The notes under the pieces: model-generated
Told to the model about the DNA's origin: nothing
The model's database searches: none
The model's input: only the letters and a program-made list of their open reading frames with translations
Shown here: one piece after another, positions 53,271-62,274 of the stretch
How positions within the stretch are numbered: position 1 is the first letter of the stretch
How the letters are laid out: each line of letters begins with the position of its first letter
Assembly (NCBI GenBank): GCA_021770825.1
Contig: JAETQD010000015.1
Span: 34,827 to 98,826, forward strand
Length of the DNA: 64,000 bases
Direction: 5' to 3'
DNA from: Clostridium sp.
Lineage (GTDB): Bacteria; Bacillota; Clostridia; Lachnospirales; Lachnospiraceae
Made by a program: the position numbers and the translations under genes

Positions 53271-54203
53271 ATGACAGACTGGAACCAGAAACCGTACCAT
53301 TCCCTGGACTTCCATTTAAAAGAAACCTTTGGCAAAAAAGTATATAAGCTGGCCTTAGACGGCGGCATGACCTGCCCCAACCGGGACGGCACCCTGGGAA
53401 CCGGAGGCTGTATCTTCTGCAGCACCGGGGGATCCGGGGATTTTGCTGCTCCAAGAACCCGGTCTGTGAAGGAGCAGGTAGAGCAGGCTAAAAAACGGGT
53501 GTCCGGAAAAATCGATGAAACAACCGGGGCGTATATTGCCTATTTCCAGTCCTACACCAACACCTATGCACCCCTTCCCTACCTGGAATCCCTGTTCTCT
53601 GAAACCATTGCCCTCCCGGAAATCTGTGCCCTGTCCATCGGTACAAGGCCCGACTGCCTGCCGCCGGAGACTGTGGCTCTTCTCTCCCGGCTCAATGAAC
53701 AGAAGCCGGTCTGGGTGGAGCTGGGCCTTCAGACCATCCACAAAAAAACCGCCGCCTTCATCCGCCGCGGCTATGAACTTTCTGTGTTCGAGGATGCCCA
53801 CAGGCGGTTAAAGGAGGCAGGTCTCACGGTCATTGTCCATGTAATTTTAGGCCTTCCCGGGGAATCCACAGAGGACATGTTAAACACCGTCCGCTATCTG
53901 GCAAACCTTCGGATAGACGGTATAAAGCTGCAGCTTCTGCACGTTTTAAAGGGTACCGATCTGGACCTCCTCTATAAACAGCATGCTTTTGAAATCATGT
54001 CCTTTCCGGACTATTTAAGTCTGGTGGGACAATGCATCCGGCTACTTCCGCCGGAAACCGTCATTCACCGCGTAAGCGGAGACGGTCCCAAGTCCCTGCT
54101 GACCGCTCCCATGTGGAGCGCTAACAAACGTCTGGTCTTAAACTCCCTGGCTAAATATTTGAAAGAAAACGGAATTTTCCAGGGCCAGGACTTTCACGGA
54201 TAA
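53271..54203 (+). CDS. radical SAM protein, TIGR01212/YhcC family
   Basis: A 310-residue radical SAM protein. The cluster Cys are in TCPNRDGTLGTGGCIFCSTG: the first Cys is followed by a spacer longer than usual and then CIFC, which is the TIGR01212 pattern. GLPGESTEDM and IDGIKLQLLHVLKGTDL follow, family-typical. Function is unproven; a tRNA/RNA-modifying or metabolic role has been suggested for relatives. The frame reaches 53184, but GGAGGAATATC sits before ATG 53271. Confidence 0.9.
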   Translation: MTDWNQKPYHSLDFHLKETFGKKVYKLALDGGMTCPNRDGTLGTGGCIFCSTGGSGDFAAPRTRSVKEQVEQAKKRVSGKIDETTGAYIAYFQSYTNTYAPLPYLESLFSETIALPEICALSIGTRPDCLPPETVALLSRLNEQKPVWVELGLQTIHKKTAAFIRRGYELSVFEDAHRRLKEAGLTVIVHVILGLPGESTEDMLNTVRYLANLRIDGIKLQLLHVLKGTDLDLLYKQHAFEIMSFPDYLSLVGQCIRLLPPETVIHRVSGDGPKSLLTAPMWSANKRLVLNSLAKYLKENGIFQGQDFHG

Positions 54204-54218
54204 TGCGGTCTTTTGTCC

Positions 54219-54281
54219 TGCATCTGTTTCGTCCTGCATCTTTCAACCCGCTTACCGTAGACAGGAGTCATGCGGCATCAG
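54219..54281 (+). repeat. dispersed repeat, copy A
   Basis: A 63-base stretch aligns without gaps to copy B (62201-62263) at 45 of 63 positions, same strand. Shared blocks include TGCATCTT, CCCGC, TACCG, AGACA and TGCGGCATC. It sits between the YhcC gene and DegV. Confidence 0.65.
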
Positions 54282-54322
54282 AAAAAGGCTGCCCCCATTC
54301 TTTCACAGAAAGCCGCCTTTTT
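54282..54322 (+). terminator. probable terminator of the YhcC gene
   Basis: AAAAAGGC ... GCCTTTTT with an inner CTTTC/GAAAG hairpin, ending in a T-run. The structure is branched, so confidence is moderate. Confidence 0.5.
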
Positions 54323-54431
54323 GTATTCACAACGTAACCGTTCTGAAACTCTGTAAACTTTTGCTTTCTAACTGTTTTGCACTCACAGTTTCCGGTAAAA
54401 TCCGCGGAACCCCGTCTGCGGCGACGGGATT

Positions 54432-55268
54432 TTACAGAGCCACGATGATTCCTCCGTCATTTGCATAAACTGTGGACACCCCGCAGGTATCTGTAATCAC
54501 GATATCTTTAAACTTTGCAAGAGAGCAGAATATTTCTTTCATATAAGCAGCGCGCTCCGGCGCGTTACAATGGGCAATAACCAGGCGTTTGTCTTCGGTG
54601 GTTCCGGCCTCCTGCACTGCAATATCAGCCAGACGTTTGAGGGCTTTCTGGATTCCTCTTGCCTGATCCAGTTTGATGATAGTTCCCTTTTTAGAGCCCA
54701 TCACAGGCTTAATATTTAACTTTGTGGCAAAAAACGCCTGAAGTCCCGAGAGTCTTCCGTTCTTTCTTAAGGTATCCAGAGTTTCCAGGACAAAATATGT
54801 TTTCATTCTGTCTCTGTAAGACAGAGCCTCTTTTTCCACCTCTTCAAAGGGCAGGCCCTTCTCGCACAGGGCTTTAATGAAAAGAGCAATGTTTAACTGT
54901 CCGCTGGACGCCGACTGGGAGTCGATCACACAGATATTTTTCTTTCCATTCTCTTCCTCATAGAGACTTTTTGCCAGCACGGCGCTGTTATAGCTCCCGC
55001 TCAAAGCAGCAGAAAGGGTAATGACAAACACATCCTCTTCTTCACAGCCATATGCCTCCTTAAACATCTCCGGGGACGGGCAGGCCGTCTTCGGGCATTC
55101 CGGACTGTTCTTCACAACTTTTATAAATTCTTTCTGATTAAAAGTTTCATCATCAATAAAGCTCTTGTCTCCCACCATCAGAGTCAGAGGAATCATCGCA
55201 AAATAAGGCTCCCTCCTCATTTCCTTCGTTAAATCCAGACAACTGTCTCCAATAATTTTAAAGCCCAT
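54432..55268 (-). CDS. DegV family fatty-acid-binding protein
   Basis: A 278-residue DegV protein, a fatty acid-binding subunit that in Gram-positives works with fatty acid kinase FakA. DSCLDLTKEM at the start, ITLSAALSGSYNSA, and ETLDTLRKNGRLSG are the lipid- and partner-binding motifs. The terminal AGTTEDKRLVIAHCNAPERA and ITDTCGVSTVYANDGG are typical. A strong promoter and a 15-base palindrome lie upstream. Confidence 0.92.
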   Translation of the reverse strand: MGFKIIGDSCLDLTKEMRREPYFAMIPLTLMVGDKSFIDDETFNQKEFIKVVKNSPECPKTACPSPEMFKEAYGCEEEDVFVITLSAALSGSYNSAVLAKSLYEEENGKKNICVIDSQSASSGQLNIALFIKALCEKGLPFEEVEKEALSYRDRMKTYFVLETLDTLRKNGRLSGLQAFFATKLNIKPVMGSKKGTIIKLDQARGIQKALKRLADIAVQEAGTTEDKRLVIAHCNAPERAAYMKEIFCSLAKFKDIVITDTCGVSTVYANDGGIIVAL

Positions 55269-55334
55269 ATCTTTTCCTCCAAACTGCCTCTTCCATCACG
55301 CCTGCCTTTTGGTCTCATTTTTTGCTTCGTGATG

Positions 55335-55349
55335 TAGTATTGAATACTA
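55335..55349 (-). promoter_or_regulatory. operator-like 15-base palindrome at the degV start site
   Basis: TAGTATT-G-AATACTA is a perfect odd dyad located just downstream of the -10 box, in the first transcribed bases. It could be the binding site of a repressor, possibly a fatty-acid regulator of the FapR type; the regulator is unknown. Confidence 0.5.
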
Positions 55350-55352
55350 TAT

Positions 55353-55381
55353 ATTATAGTGTTGCCTTGCAGGAAAGTCAA
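55353..55381 (-). promoter_or_regulatory. sigma-A promoter of degV
   Basis: TTGACT (55381-55376), 17-base spacer, TATAAT (55358-55353) on the minus strand. The leader is about 80 bases. Confidence 0.75.
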
Positions 55382-55410
55382 TACTCATTATAGCGGATAT
55401 GGAAAATTTG

Positions 55411-55479
55411 GCAACAGTTCAGCCCCGGAGCTTCTTGTCCGCGGTACGCGGGCAGGAAGCTGCAGGGCTGAACTGTTGC
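55411..55479. repeat. dispersed repeat copy C, a 69-base near-perfect palindrome
   Basis: Outer arms GCAACAGTTCAGCCC (55411-55425) and GGGCTGAACTGTTGC (55465-55479) are exact. Inner arms AGCTTCTTGTCCGCG and CGCGGGCAGGAAGCT pair with two mismatches around GTA. Read on minus from 55480 it matches copy B at 43 of the first 51 positions. It lies in the 318-base gap between degV and the glycosyltransferase locus, which holds no gene. The bases from 55480 to 55586 show no clear feature. Confidence 0.75.
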
Positions 55480-55586
55480 AATGAATGAGCTTTTCAGGGC
55501 GATTTGCGAATATCAACGGCAGTTGCGGGAGCGCGAAATACGGAGCAACTGACTTTCATGCATGGGGATACACAGGGATGCCTGCG

Positions 55587-56531
55587 TCAGCGGGCATGTC
55601 CGTTTACCATGCAGCTCCAAATATAATCTTTTAATATCTTACATAACTTCAGTTCCCCATATTGATTCATTTGATGATAAAGTTTGAATACCTGCCACAC
55701 TCGCCGGTATTTTACAGCAAGAAAATATCTGCGTCTGATTTTCCATTTTTTGATTCGCTCTTTTGATACTTTGTCATGTATGCCACATATATCTGCAATC
55801 TCATCTATCAGCTCCTCATATTCTCTATACCTTTGTTCTTCTTCACTTCGTGTAAGCTTAATTCTGGAATGGCTGCCTTCTCTGACACATACCCCATATA
55901 GTTTTTCTGGAATTGTAGGGCATTTATAGTGAAACATAAAAGGCAGAAGCATCTGAAAATTTTGTCCTACATTATATTCCGGGATACGGTATTCAGGATA
56001 TATCTTAAAAAATGCTTCTGTACTTAACATATAACATCCGCAGCAAACGTAAGTTTGATATTCCAGCATACTCCAAAATAATTCCTCACCAGAATAATTT
56101 TCTACATTTTCATCTGCCTGTGCCAATTCACCGGTATCCTGTTTAAAATAGTATGGCAATGTTCTGACACATTTATATTGAGGATGCTTCTTTAGAAACT
56201 GAACCCTCTTTTCTACCGAGTCCGGCTCTAACCTGTCATCTCCATCCGGCCAAATCAGATATTCCCCCGTTACAAAAGGCAGACCCTTATTGATTGCAGC
56301 CGCAGCACATTTATGCTCTGCCTGGATAATTCGATATCCATAACCTCTGTCAATAAATTTCTTTTGAAAACCTTTTGCCACCTGGACAGTCCTGTCTGTT
56401 GACCCGTCATCAACCAGGATCATCTCTATTTCAGGATACGTCTGTCCCAGAACGGATTCCAGCATTGGCGACAAATACGTTTCTCCGTTATAAACAGGAG
56501 TAACTACGGAAACCCTGTTTTCAGTAATCAC
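55587..56531 (-). CDS. glycosyltransferase family 2
   Basis: A 314-residue GT-A fold transferase. VVTPVYNGETYL, LVDDGSTDRTVQ and a DxD-like WPDGDDRLEPD bind nucleotide sugar and metal; a basic C-terminal half follows (ERIKKWKIRRRYFLAVKYRR). Start is GTG at 56531, with GGAGGGG somewhat far upstream, so the start is not certain. Last gene of the glycan locus, next to repeat copy C. Acceptor and donor sugars are unknown. Confidence 0.85.
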   Translation of the reverse strand: MITENRVSVVTPVYNGETYLSPMLESVLGQTYPEIEMILVDDGSTDRTVQVAKGFQKKFIDRGYGYRIIQAEHKCAAAAINKGLPFVTGEYLIWPDGDDRLEPDSVEKRVQFLKKHPQYKCVRTLPYYFKQDTGELAQADENVENYSGEELFWSMLEYQTYVCCGCYMLSTEAFFKIYPEYRIPEYNVGQNFQMLLPFMFHYKCPTIPEKLYGVCVREGSHSRIKLTRSEEEQRYREYEELIDEIADICGIHDKVSKERIKKWKIRRRYFLAVKYRRVWQVFKLYHQMNQYGELKLCKILKDYIWSCMVNGHAR

Positions 56532-56589
56532 CTCTTAAAACTTTCCCCTCCTTACAAAAAGTTTTTTTCCATCATAAAACACAATCTGT

Positions 56590-58848
56590 TTAATATTCTG
56601 TTTTTTTTGCCAAATTAAACAAATCGTGGTCCTTTTGCTCAAAATAATAACAAATGAAATCCTCGTCCTCATAATATATATTCATTGTTGATGGATATGC
56701 TTTCGAAAAATTCTGACACCATTCATATACTTTCGATTCCATAATTGTACGGCCTTCATCATATGGTCCCCACATATAATCCATATGTTCTGTTAAATCC
56801 TCTTTTGCTGCATCCTCTGAAATCTCTGTTGCTTTAATCCGGGAATTTCCGCTTACTCCCAGCCATGCAGGCCCGCTAAAAAAGTATGTTTGATGGTATA
56901 CCAGTGGCTTTTTTTCCACATATATAAATACATATTTTGTAGGAAGTATGTAATACTCATCGCAGATTTTTTCAAGAAATGTCGAAATCTCCTCATGGCT
57001 TCCAAAAGGGAAAATCTGTTGCGATTCTTCCATTGGAGAAACAATGGTGTAACTGTCTCTTGGAAATTCTTCTATAATAGAATTTGTTACATAAACTGCT
57101 GAATCATATCGATTCAACGAATAAAACATATAGCCATGAAGCTTCCCCGTTAAATTTATATATACATATACCCCTGTTAATAAGACATAAGAAGCTATCT
57201 TCAGTATGGTATCTCTAAAAAATTGTGAAGTCACAGAAAAAAGAATATCTGCCGGCATCATCATAACCGCAAAGGTCATCAAAAAACTCTCAGGGCAAAA
57301 TCGATGTTCAGGAATAATTACCGGAACTCCCCAATTGGGTTTTGAACAGTTAGCACAAAGAAAAACCGTTATAATCGAAATTAAAACAACCGGAAAATAC
57401 CCATTGGTAATTTTTCCAATATATTTAAAATTCTTTCGTCTATTAATGATACAAAATAGTAACATCAATACAGTAATCCAAAAAATCTTACTTCCTCTTT
57501 TTTCCGGTTCATACATTCTCTGGTAGCCATTTTGATACATTGCTTTTATAAAGTACTCAGTTTTTATAATAACCTGCATCAATTTCTGTCCAGCCAATGG
57601 CAGTCTGCCGATTACTTCAAGGTCTTCGGAAGTTAATGTCAATGGTCCCTGAACAATTAACGGATTATCTGATATATTCTCCTGTTCTTCCTTATTGTCA
57701 TTTTCACTATTCATTGTATCTAAAGCCCAAATAATAGAACCTTCAAACGGTATTCCTGATATTCTGCCTCCAATCATGGGAGCCGATGCAATCATGCATC
57801 CCAAAACCACAGAAACAGTCAATGAAATGAAATGTTCCTTTCGAAATATCTTTTTAATATTGCATAAACCAATAACAGCACAAATGATAAATGCCATTAT
57901 AGTTACATAATAGTGAGATGCGATTGATGTGGCTAATGCCATCATAAAAAGCAGCAGATTCTCATCCCAACAGTATTTCAAAACTTTGTTTCCTTTTATA
58001 ACATGATTCGCATTTTTTATATAGCGAATCAAGTAAGCTGCACATAAGAATTGTGCATGTAAACCAAACTCCATAGGAAGAGTTAATGGAAGGCGGTACA
58101 TGGAATGAGCCTTGGTTATATCCAATACCATATACAGGCCTAAAACAAAAATGGGTGAATATCGCCAATAAAATACCTCACGAAGAAAAATATACGCTGA
58201 CAGAAAAAATATTGTGATATGAATACACTGCAAAAACATCATCAAACTATAAGTACGAATACCAAACAGCGCATTTAGACAATAAATGAAACAATGCATC
58301 GCCTCAGGATAAACCCCATCAGGAAATATTATCCCATTTACCAGACTATTAACCCATCCATGATGGAAAAAAACATCATATACACCATAAGAGTGTACTT
58401 GAAATGCTCCATATGAAAAAAAAATCACTCCAAAAATAATAACACCTGTCAGAAGAATATATTCTCCCATTCTTGTGTAAATATCATGACCTAACTTATG
58501 TATCTGCCTTATAATTTTTCTCTTAATATCAGAAAGCTGATATAGCTTTATTTCACGTTTTCCTGTTAATAAGTTCCTCATATCTTGTTCTTGTAAAATA
58601 GATATAAAAAAAAGCCCGTATAATATTGCGGCGACTAGTTTGGTATTCAGGATATGTAAGAGTCCCAGCATGAGGACTATTGTATTAATAATAACAATCT
58701 GAACCGTAACACAAAAACTAAACCGAAATATTTTTGTTCGTCCTTTTAGATAACTTCTAAAAACAACAGATGGCCAGATAAACATCAAAAATATGTAACC
58801 AATTAGTATTTTTACGTATTCTGATATCCAGTATATATCCATCTCCAT
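56590..58848 (-). CDS. large polytopic membrane protein, unknown (possible GT-C glycosyltransferase)
   Basis: A 752-residue protein with about 12-14 hydrophobic helices to about residue 555 and a C-terminal soluble part of about 195 residues (from NRYDSAVYVTNSIIEEFP). The N-terminal helices, an early external loop with HSYGVYDVFFHHGWVNS and the overall plan resemble GT-C-type membrane transferases or Wzy-like polymerases, but no signature is decisive. Strongly AT-rich coding. RBS AAGGAGTTGG before ATG 58848. It sits between two GT2 genes. Confidence 0.7.
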   Translation of the reverse strand: MEMDIYWISEYVKILIGYIFLMFIWPSVVFRSYLKGRTKIFRFSFCVTVQIVIINTIVLMLGLLHILNTKLVAAILYGLFFISILQEQDMRNLLTGKREIKLYQLSDIKRKIIRQIHKLGHDIYTRMGEYILLTGVIIFGVIFFSYGAFQVHSYGVYDVFFHHGWVNSLVNGIIFPDGVYPEAMHCFIYCLNALFGIRTYSLMMFLQCIHITIFFLSAYIFLREVFYWRYSPIFVLGLYMVLDITKAHSMYRLPLTLPMEFGLHAQFLCAAYLIRYIKNANHVIKGNKVLKYCWDENLLLFMMALATSIASHYYVTIMAFIICAVIGLCNIKKIFRKEHFISLTVSVVLGCMIASAPMIGGRISGIPFEGSIIWALDTMNSENDNKEEQENISDNPLIVQGPLTLTSEDLEVIGRLPLAGQKLMQVIIKTEYFIKAMYQNGYQRMYEPEKRGSKIFWITVLMLLFCIINRRKNFKYIGKITNGYFPVVLISIITVFLCANCSKPNWGVPVIIPEHRFCPESFLMTFAVMMMPADILFSVTSQFFRDTILKIASYVLLTGVYVYINLTGKLHGYMFYSLNRYDSAVYVTNSIIEEFPRDSYTIVSPMEESQQIFPFGSHEEISTFLEKICDEYYILPTKYVFIYVEKKPLVYHQTYFFSGPAWLGVSGNSRIKATEISEDAAKEDLTEHMDYMWGPYDEGRTIMESKVYEWCQNFSKAYPSTMNIYYEDEDFICYYFEQKDHDLFNLAKKTEY

Positions 58849-58906
58849 ATTTCCAACTCCTTATAAAGACTTTCCCTGATCTGATATATTAATCTTTCAT
58901 TTTTTC

Positions 58907-59920
58907 TTAAAATACCAGCCTTCCTGCTGTCTTTGCCAAAAGTCTTCCAACCTCAGGATAATTTCTGACAATCCACATAGCCATTTTCTTATACAAAGTG
59001 ACATTTGGAGCCTTCATATATACCGTTGCATATCTTTCGATCTCCCGCATATAAATTTTCCAGTTTTCACAATTTGAATTAAAATCGCCCCTGTTTCTTT
59101 TAAGTGCTTCTTTGTACCAAAATTCCATAATTAAAAATGCATATTGAATTTTATGTGCGGTAAAACCTGCATCATCTATTCTTTCCCCTATATCCAAAAT
59201 TGATTGCAAGGCATAGCATAATTCCTTTATATTGTGCTCTTTACTTGTCGAGCTTCCATTATGTTTACAGTAAAAATAGCCATAAAAAGGCAGGATCTCC
59301 ATAAAACCATTACAACGACTTATATATTCGCAGATAAAAATAAAATCTTCAAATGCTACAACATCCTCAGGGCATAATAAAGCTGGCCTTTCTCCCATAT
59401 CAAAGATTATTTTTCGTCGAAACAGCATTGTACAAAGACTCATCTGTGTCTGTTCCCACATAACCGTTGCCAGGGCCTGACGAGGACACTGTTTCCTCTG
59501 CCCGTGTATTTTATTTTGACGAACTTTAGGTTTCCCATGCTCATTACAAAACAATGATCCACATATTGAAAGATCATTTCCTTTCCGCATACTTGTGACC
59601 AGTTTTTCTATCATTTGGGGGTGAATGATATCATCTGCATCTGCAAAACCAATGTAATCCCCTTTAGCAAGATGCAGCCCCTGATTTCGGGCCCGGGCAG
59701 CCCCTCCGTTAGAGGTGGTTACAACATTTATCGATATAGATTTTGATTCATTTTTTTTCTTGAAATCTTTAATAACCCCTTCCGTATTATCAGTAGAACC
59801 ATCGTTTACCACGATTAACTCCAAATTACAATATGACGAAGCAACAATACTTTGAAGACAACGTTCTATTCTCTTTTCTTCCTGATAAGCCGGCACAATA
59901 ACGGATACTAATTCTCCCAT
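58907..59920 (-). CDS. glycosyltransferase family 2
   Basis: A 337-residue GT2 with VIVPAYQEEKRIE at the N-terminus, VNDGSTDNTEG, and FADADDIIHPQM as the DxD metal site, so the catalytic region is intact. A C-terminal helical half continues to ETAGRLVF-like residues (AKTAGRLVF). RBS AAAGGATAG at long spacing. It lies 17 bases after the GT4 gene. Confidence 0.88.
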   Translation of the reverse strand: MGELVSVIVPAYQEEKRIERCLQSIVASSYCNLELIVVNDGSTDNTEGVIKDFKKKNESKSISINVVTTSNGGAARARNQGLHLAKGDYIGFADADDIIHPQMIEKLVTSMRKGNDLSICGSLFCNEHGKPKVRQNKIHGQRKQCPRQALATVMWEQTQMSLCTMLFRRKIIFDMGERPALLCPEDVVAFEDFIFICEYISRCNGFMEILPFYGYFYCKHNGSSTSKEHNIKELCYALQSILDIGERIDDAGFTAHKIQYAFLIMEFWYKEALKRNRGDFNSNCENWKIYMREIERYATVYMKAPNVTLYKKMAMWIVRNYPEVGRLLAKTAGRLVF

Positions 59921-59937
59921 AAATAAAATCTATCCTT

Positions 59938-61149
59938 TTATTTTAATATTATATCAATCCATTTCTTTACTATTACTCTAAGCTCTAGCTCCTCACTTCT
60001 TTTAATGCTTTTCTGCGTATAATGCATTCTTTTTTCACGATCCCTGAGTAACATTACAATCGCACCTGCCATTTTCTGCTCTGCTGACTCAAGCGGCTCA
60101 TTATGCTTATATTTCTGGCCACTGCATACCGGAATTAATATACCATACTCTTCCTCCTGTATGTCTTTTACTCTTTCTCCTGCCGCGTCTAAACCAGGTG
60201 CCAGTATTTCCCGAACACCGGTATGAACATCTGCCCCAATACATGGCACTCCACAGAAAATAGCCTCGATCAATACGTTAGGATAGCCTTCAAATAATGA
60301 TGGCAATACGAAAATATCTGCAGATGCAAGATACCAAAATGGATTATCAGTATAACCTGTAAAAATAACATTTTCCCATAAGCCATATAGATCAACCAGT
60401 TCCATCAGATATTTTTCCAGTTCACCCTCCCCGATAATGATCAGTTTTGCTTTGGGTTCCTTTTTTACAACTTCAGAAAATGCCCTGATCAGATGCCACT
60501 GGCCTTTTGGTGTAACTATTCTGCCCACTGTAACAACAGTTTTCTGTTCCTTCACAAATATATTATTGTTCTTTTCATTATCAGGAAAATGTTTCATCTG
60601 CTCACGTATCCATTCTCCATCATATCCATTTACTATCGTATCCACTTTATCCTCTGGCAGTCTCAGATGTTTCATCAGCCCTGCACGGATTTCTTTTGAA
60701 ACAGTTACTATTTTATCCGTATGGATATATAGAACTCTGAAGAAAAAAAACGCGAAAATTTTATTAATAAAGCCAAACCTGTCATCTATAACGCTGCTAT
60801 GTATTGAAACAATGGTCTTACAATATTTATTACCTGACAGTACATTAGAAATATTAGAACTGGGGAGAAAACTTATGCAGGCATCATAATGGTTTTCTTT
60901 TTTTAACTTCTTTAAATGCACTGTCCTTTTTACAACCTCTGTCAAAAAGTCCAGAGGTGATTTTTTCTTTTCGATTTTAGGAAGTGATAAGGACAATATA
61001 TTTCCTTTATATGGATATTTAACAGATTCCTTACTATTTACTAAAATATCAATATACCAGTTATCTGGAAAATGCGTAACTATATTAGATAAAACTCTTT
61101 CTGCTCCCCCTCCTTCTAAAGTAGAAATCACAAATAACACTCTGCTCAT
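59938..61149 (-). CDS. glycosyltransferase family 4
   Basis: A 403-residue GT-B transferase. The N-terminal FVISTLEGGGAERVLSNI is a GT4 start. The middle has TVGRIVTPKGQWHLIRAF and the C-terminal donor site has LPSLFEGYPNVLIEAIFCGVP, with the two Glu of the retaining family. Donor sugar is unknown. RBS AAAGGATATG. It follows the next GT2 by 1 base, so they are coupled. Confidence 0.92.
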   Translation of the reverse strand: MSRVLFVISTLEGGGAERVLSNIVTHFPDNWYIDILVNSKESVKYPYKGNILSLSLPKIEKKKSPLDFLTEVVKRTVHLKKLKKENHYDACISFLPSSNISNVLSGNKYCKTIVSIHSSVIDDRFGFINKIFAFFFFRVLYIHTDKIVTVSKEIRAGLMKHLRLPEDKVDTIVNGYDGEWIREQMKHFPDNEKNNNIFVKEQKTVVTVGRIVTPKGQWHLIRAFSEVVKKEPKAKLIIIGEGELEKYLMELVDLYGLWENVIFTGYTDNPFWYLASADIFVLPSLFEGYPNVLIEAIFCGVPCIGADVHTGVREILAPGLDAAGERVKDIQEEEYGILIPVCSGQKYKHNEPLESAEQKMAGAIVMLLRDREKRMHYTQKSIKRSEELELRVIVKKWIDIILK

Positions 61150-61150
61150 C

Positions 61151-62170
61151 TCATATCCTTTCTACAAAAATTACAGGTTCAATTTTTGTATGATACCAGC
61201 GCATAATATCTTCTATCATCTTATAAAGCGGATAATATACACATCCAATATAAAAGACCGCTTTTCTGCACCAATCCACTTTAGAAAAAATTTTTTGTTT
61301 TCTCTCGCGCAGCATTAATTGTTTTACATATCTCTCCAGCTTAATATCATGACTTTTTTTCCCACTCTCATACCACGACACCATTTCACACAGAAGACAC
61401 CACTCCACATATGCGGCCTCTGATATTTTACCCTTTTTTATTTCATAATCCCGAATAAATTTCTGGATTTTGTATCTGTTTTTACATATTTCAACCGAAT
61501 AAACTACATCGCTTTTTCTGTAATAATACCAATCTCGTAATAATACCGTTACATCTGCGCCATTTAATATCAATTGAGCAAGAAATAATGTATCTTCCCC
61601 TTTTGTTATTTCCTCGTGAAATTGTATTTTCTTTACCGACTCACGCAGGATCATTTTTCCCCCAATCGCGTCAAGCCTTGCTCTTTCATTCCAACGCAAG
61701 ACACATTTTTCTGCTTCATCACGATTTAAATAATAGCTTGCCTCCATATAATCAGTTTCTATCTTCCAGGTTCCAGGTTTTCGGAAATTTCCCTTTCCGG
61801 CATAATGTAATCCTGCAGCTGCTATAACCGTATGATTTTCTTCCTGAAGCTTATAGAGCGCCTCTAACAGCTGTGGATGTATCATGTCATCACTGTCTAA
61901 AAAAAATAAATATTTTCCTCTTGCCGCTTTTATACCTGTATTTCTTGCCGCGGATACTCCGCTGTGCTTCTGATGAATCAATCGTATTCGTTTGTCAACT
62001 GTACAAAGCCTTTCGCAAATATTCTCACTGCCATCCCAAGATCCGTCATCCACTAAAATCACTTCAAAATCTCTATATGTCTGTTTTAAAACAGATTTTA
62101 CACAGCCACATATGTATTGTTTTGTATTATATACGGGAACAATTACAGATATCTTTTCCTCATATCTCAT
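61151..62170 (-). CDS. glycosyltransferase family 2
   Basis: A 339-residue GT2. VIVPVYNTKQYICGC, LVDDGSWDGSENI and FFLDSDDMIHPQL mark the donor site and DxD. The rest is a helical C-terminal domain with many Lys/Arg. The site GGAGTC lies 12 bases before ATG 62170. First glycosyltransferase gene after the exporter; repeat copy B lies just before it. Confidence 0.9.
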   Translation of the reverse strand: MRYEEKISVIVPVYNTKQYICGCVKSVLKQTYRDFEVILVDDGSWDGSENICERLCTVDKRIRLIHQKHSGVSAARNTGIKAARGKYLFFLDSDDMIHPQLLEALYKLQEENHTVIAAAGLHYAGKGNFRKPGTWKIETDYMEASYYLNRDEAEKCVLRWNERARLDAIGGKMILRESVKKIQFHEEITKGEDTLFLAQLILNGADVTVLLRDWYYYRKSDVVYSVEICKNRYKIQKFIRDYEIKKGKISEAAYVEWCLLCEMVSWYESGKKSHDIKLERYVKQLMLRERKQKIFSKVDWCRKAVFYIGCVYYPLYKMIEDIMRWYHTKIEPVIFVERI

Positions 62171-62200
62171 TATTTCAGCAGACTCCTTTTTCCGAGATTA

Positions 62201-62263
62201 TGTAATAGTTTAGCCTTGCATCTTCTTGCCCGCGTACCGCAGACAAGAAACCTGCGGCATCCG
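62201..62263 (+). repeat. dispersed repeat, copy B
   Basis: A 63-base element in the 104-base gap between the exporter and GT2 genes. It matches copy A (45/63) on the same strand and copy C on the opposite strand (43 of 51). An inner TTCTTG/CAAGAA arm pair makes a hairpin, but the outer arms of copy C are missing on one side. Confidence 0.7.
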
Positions 62264-62274
62264 CCTTATGAAGA

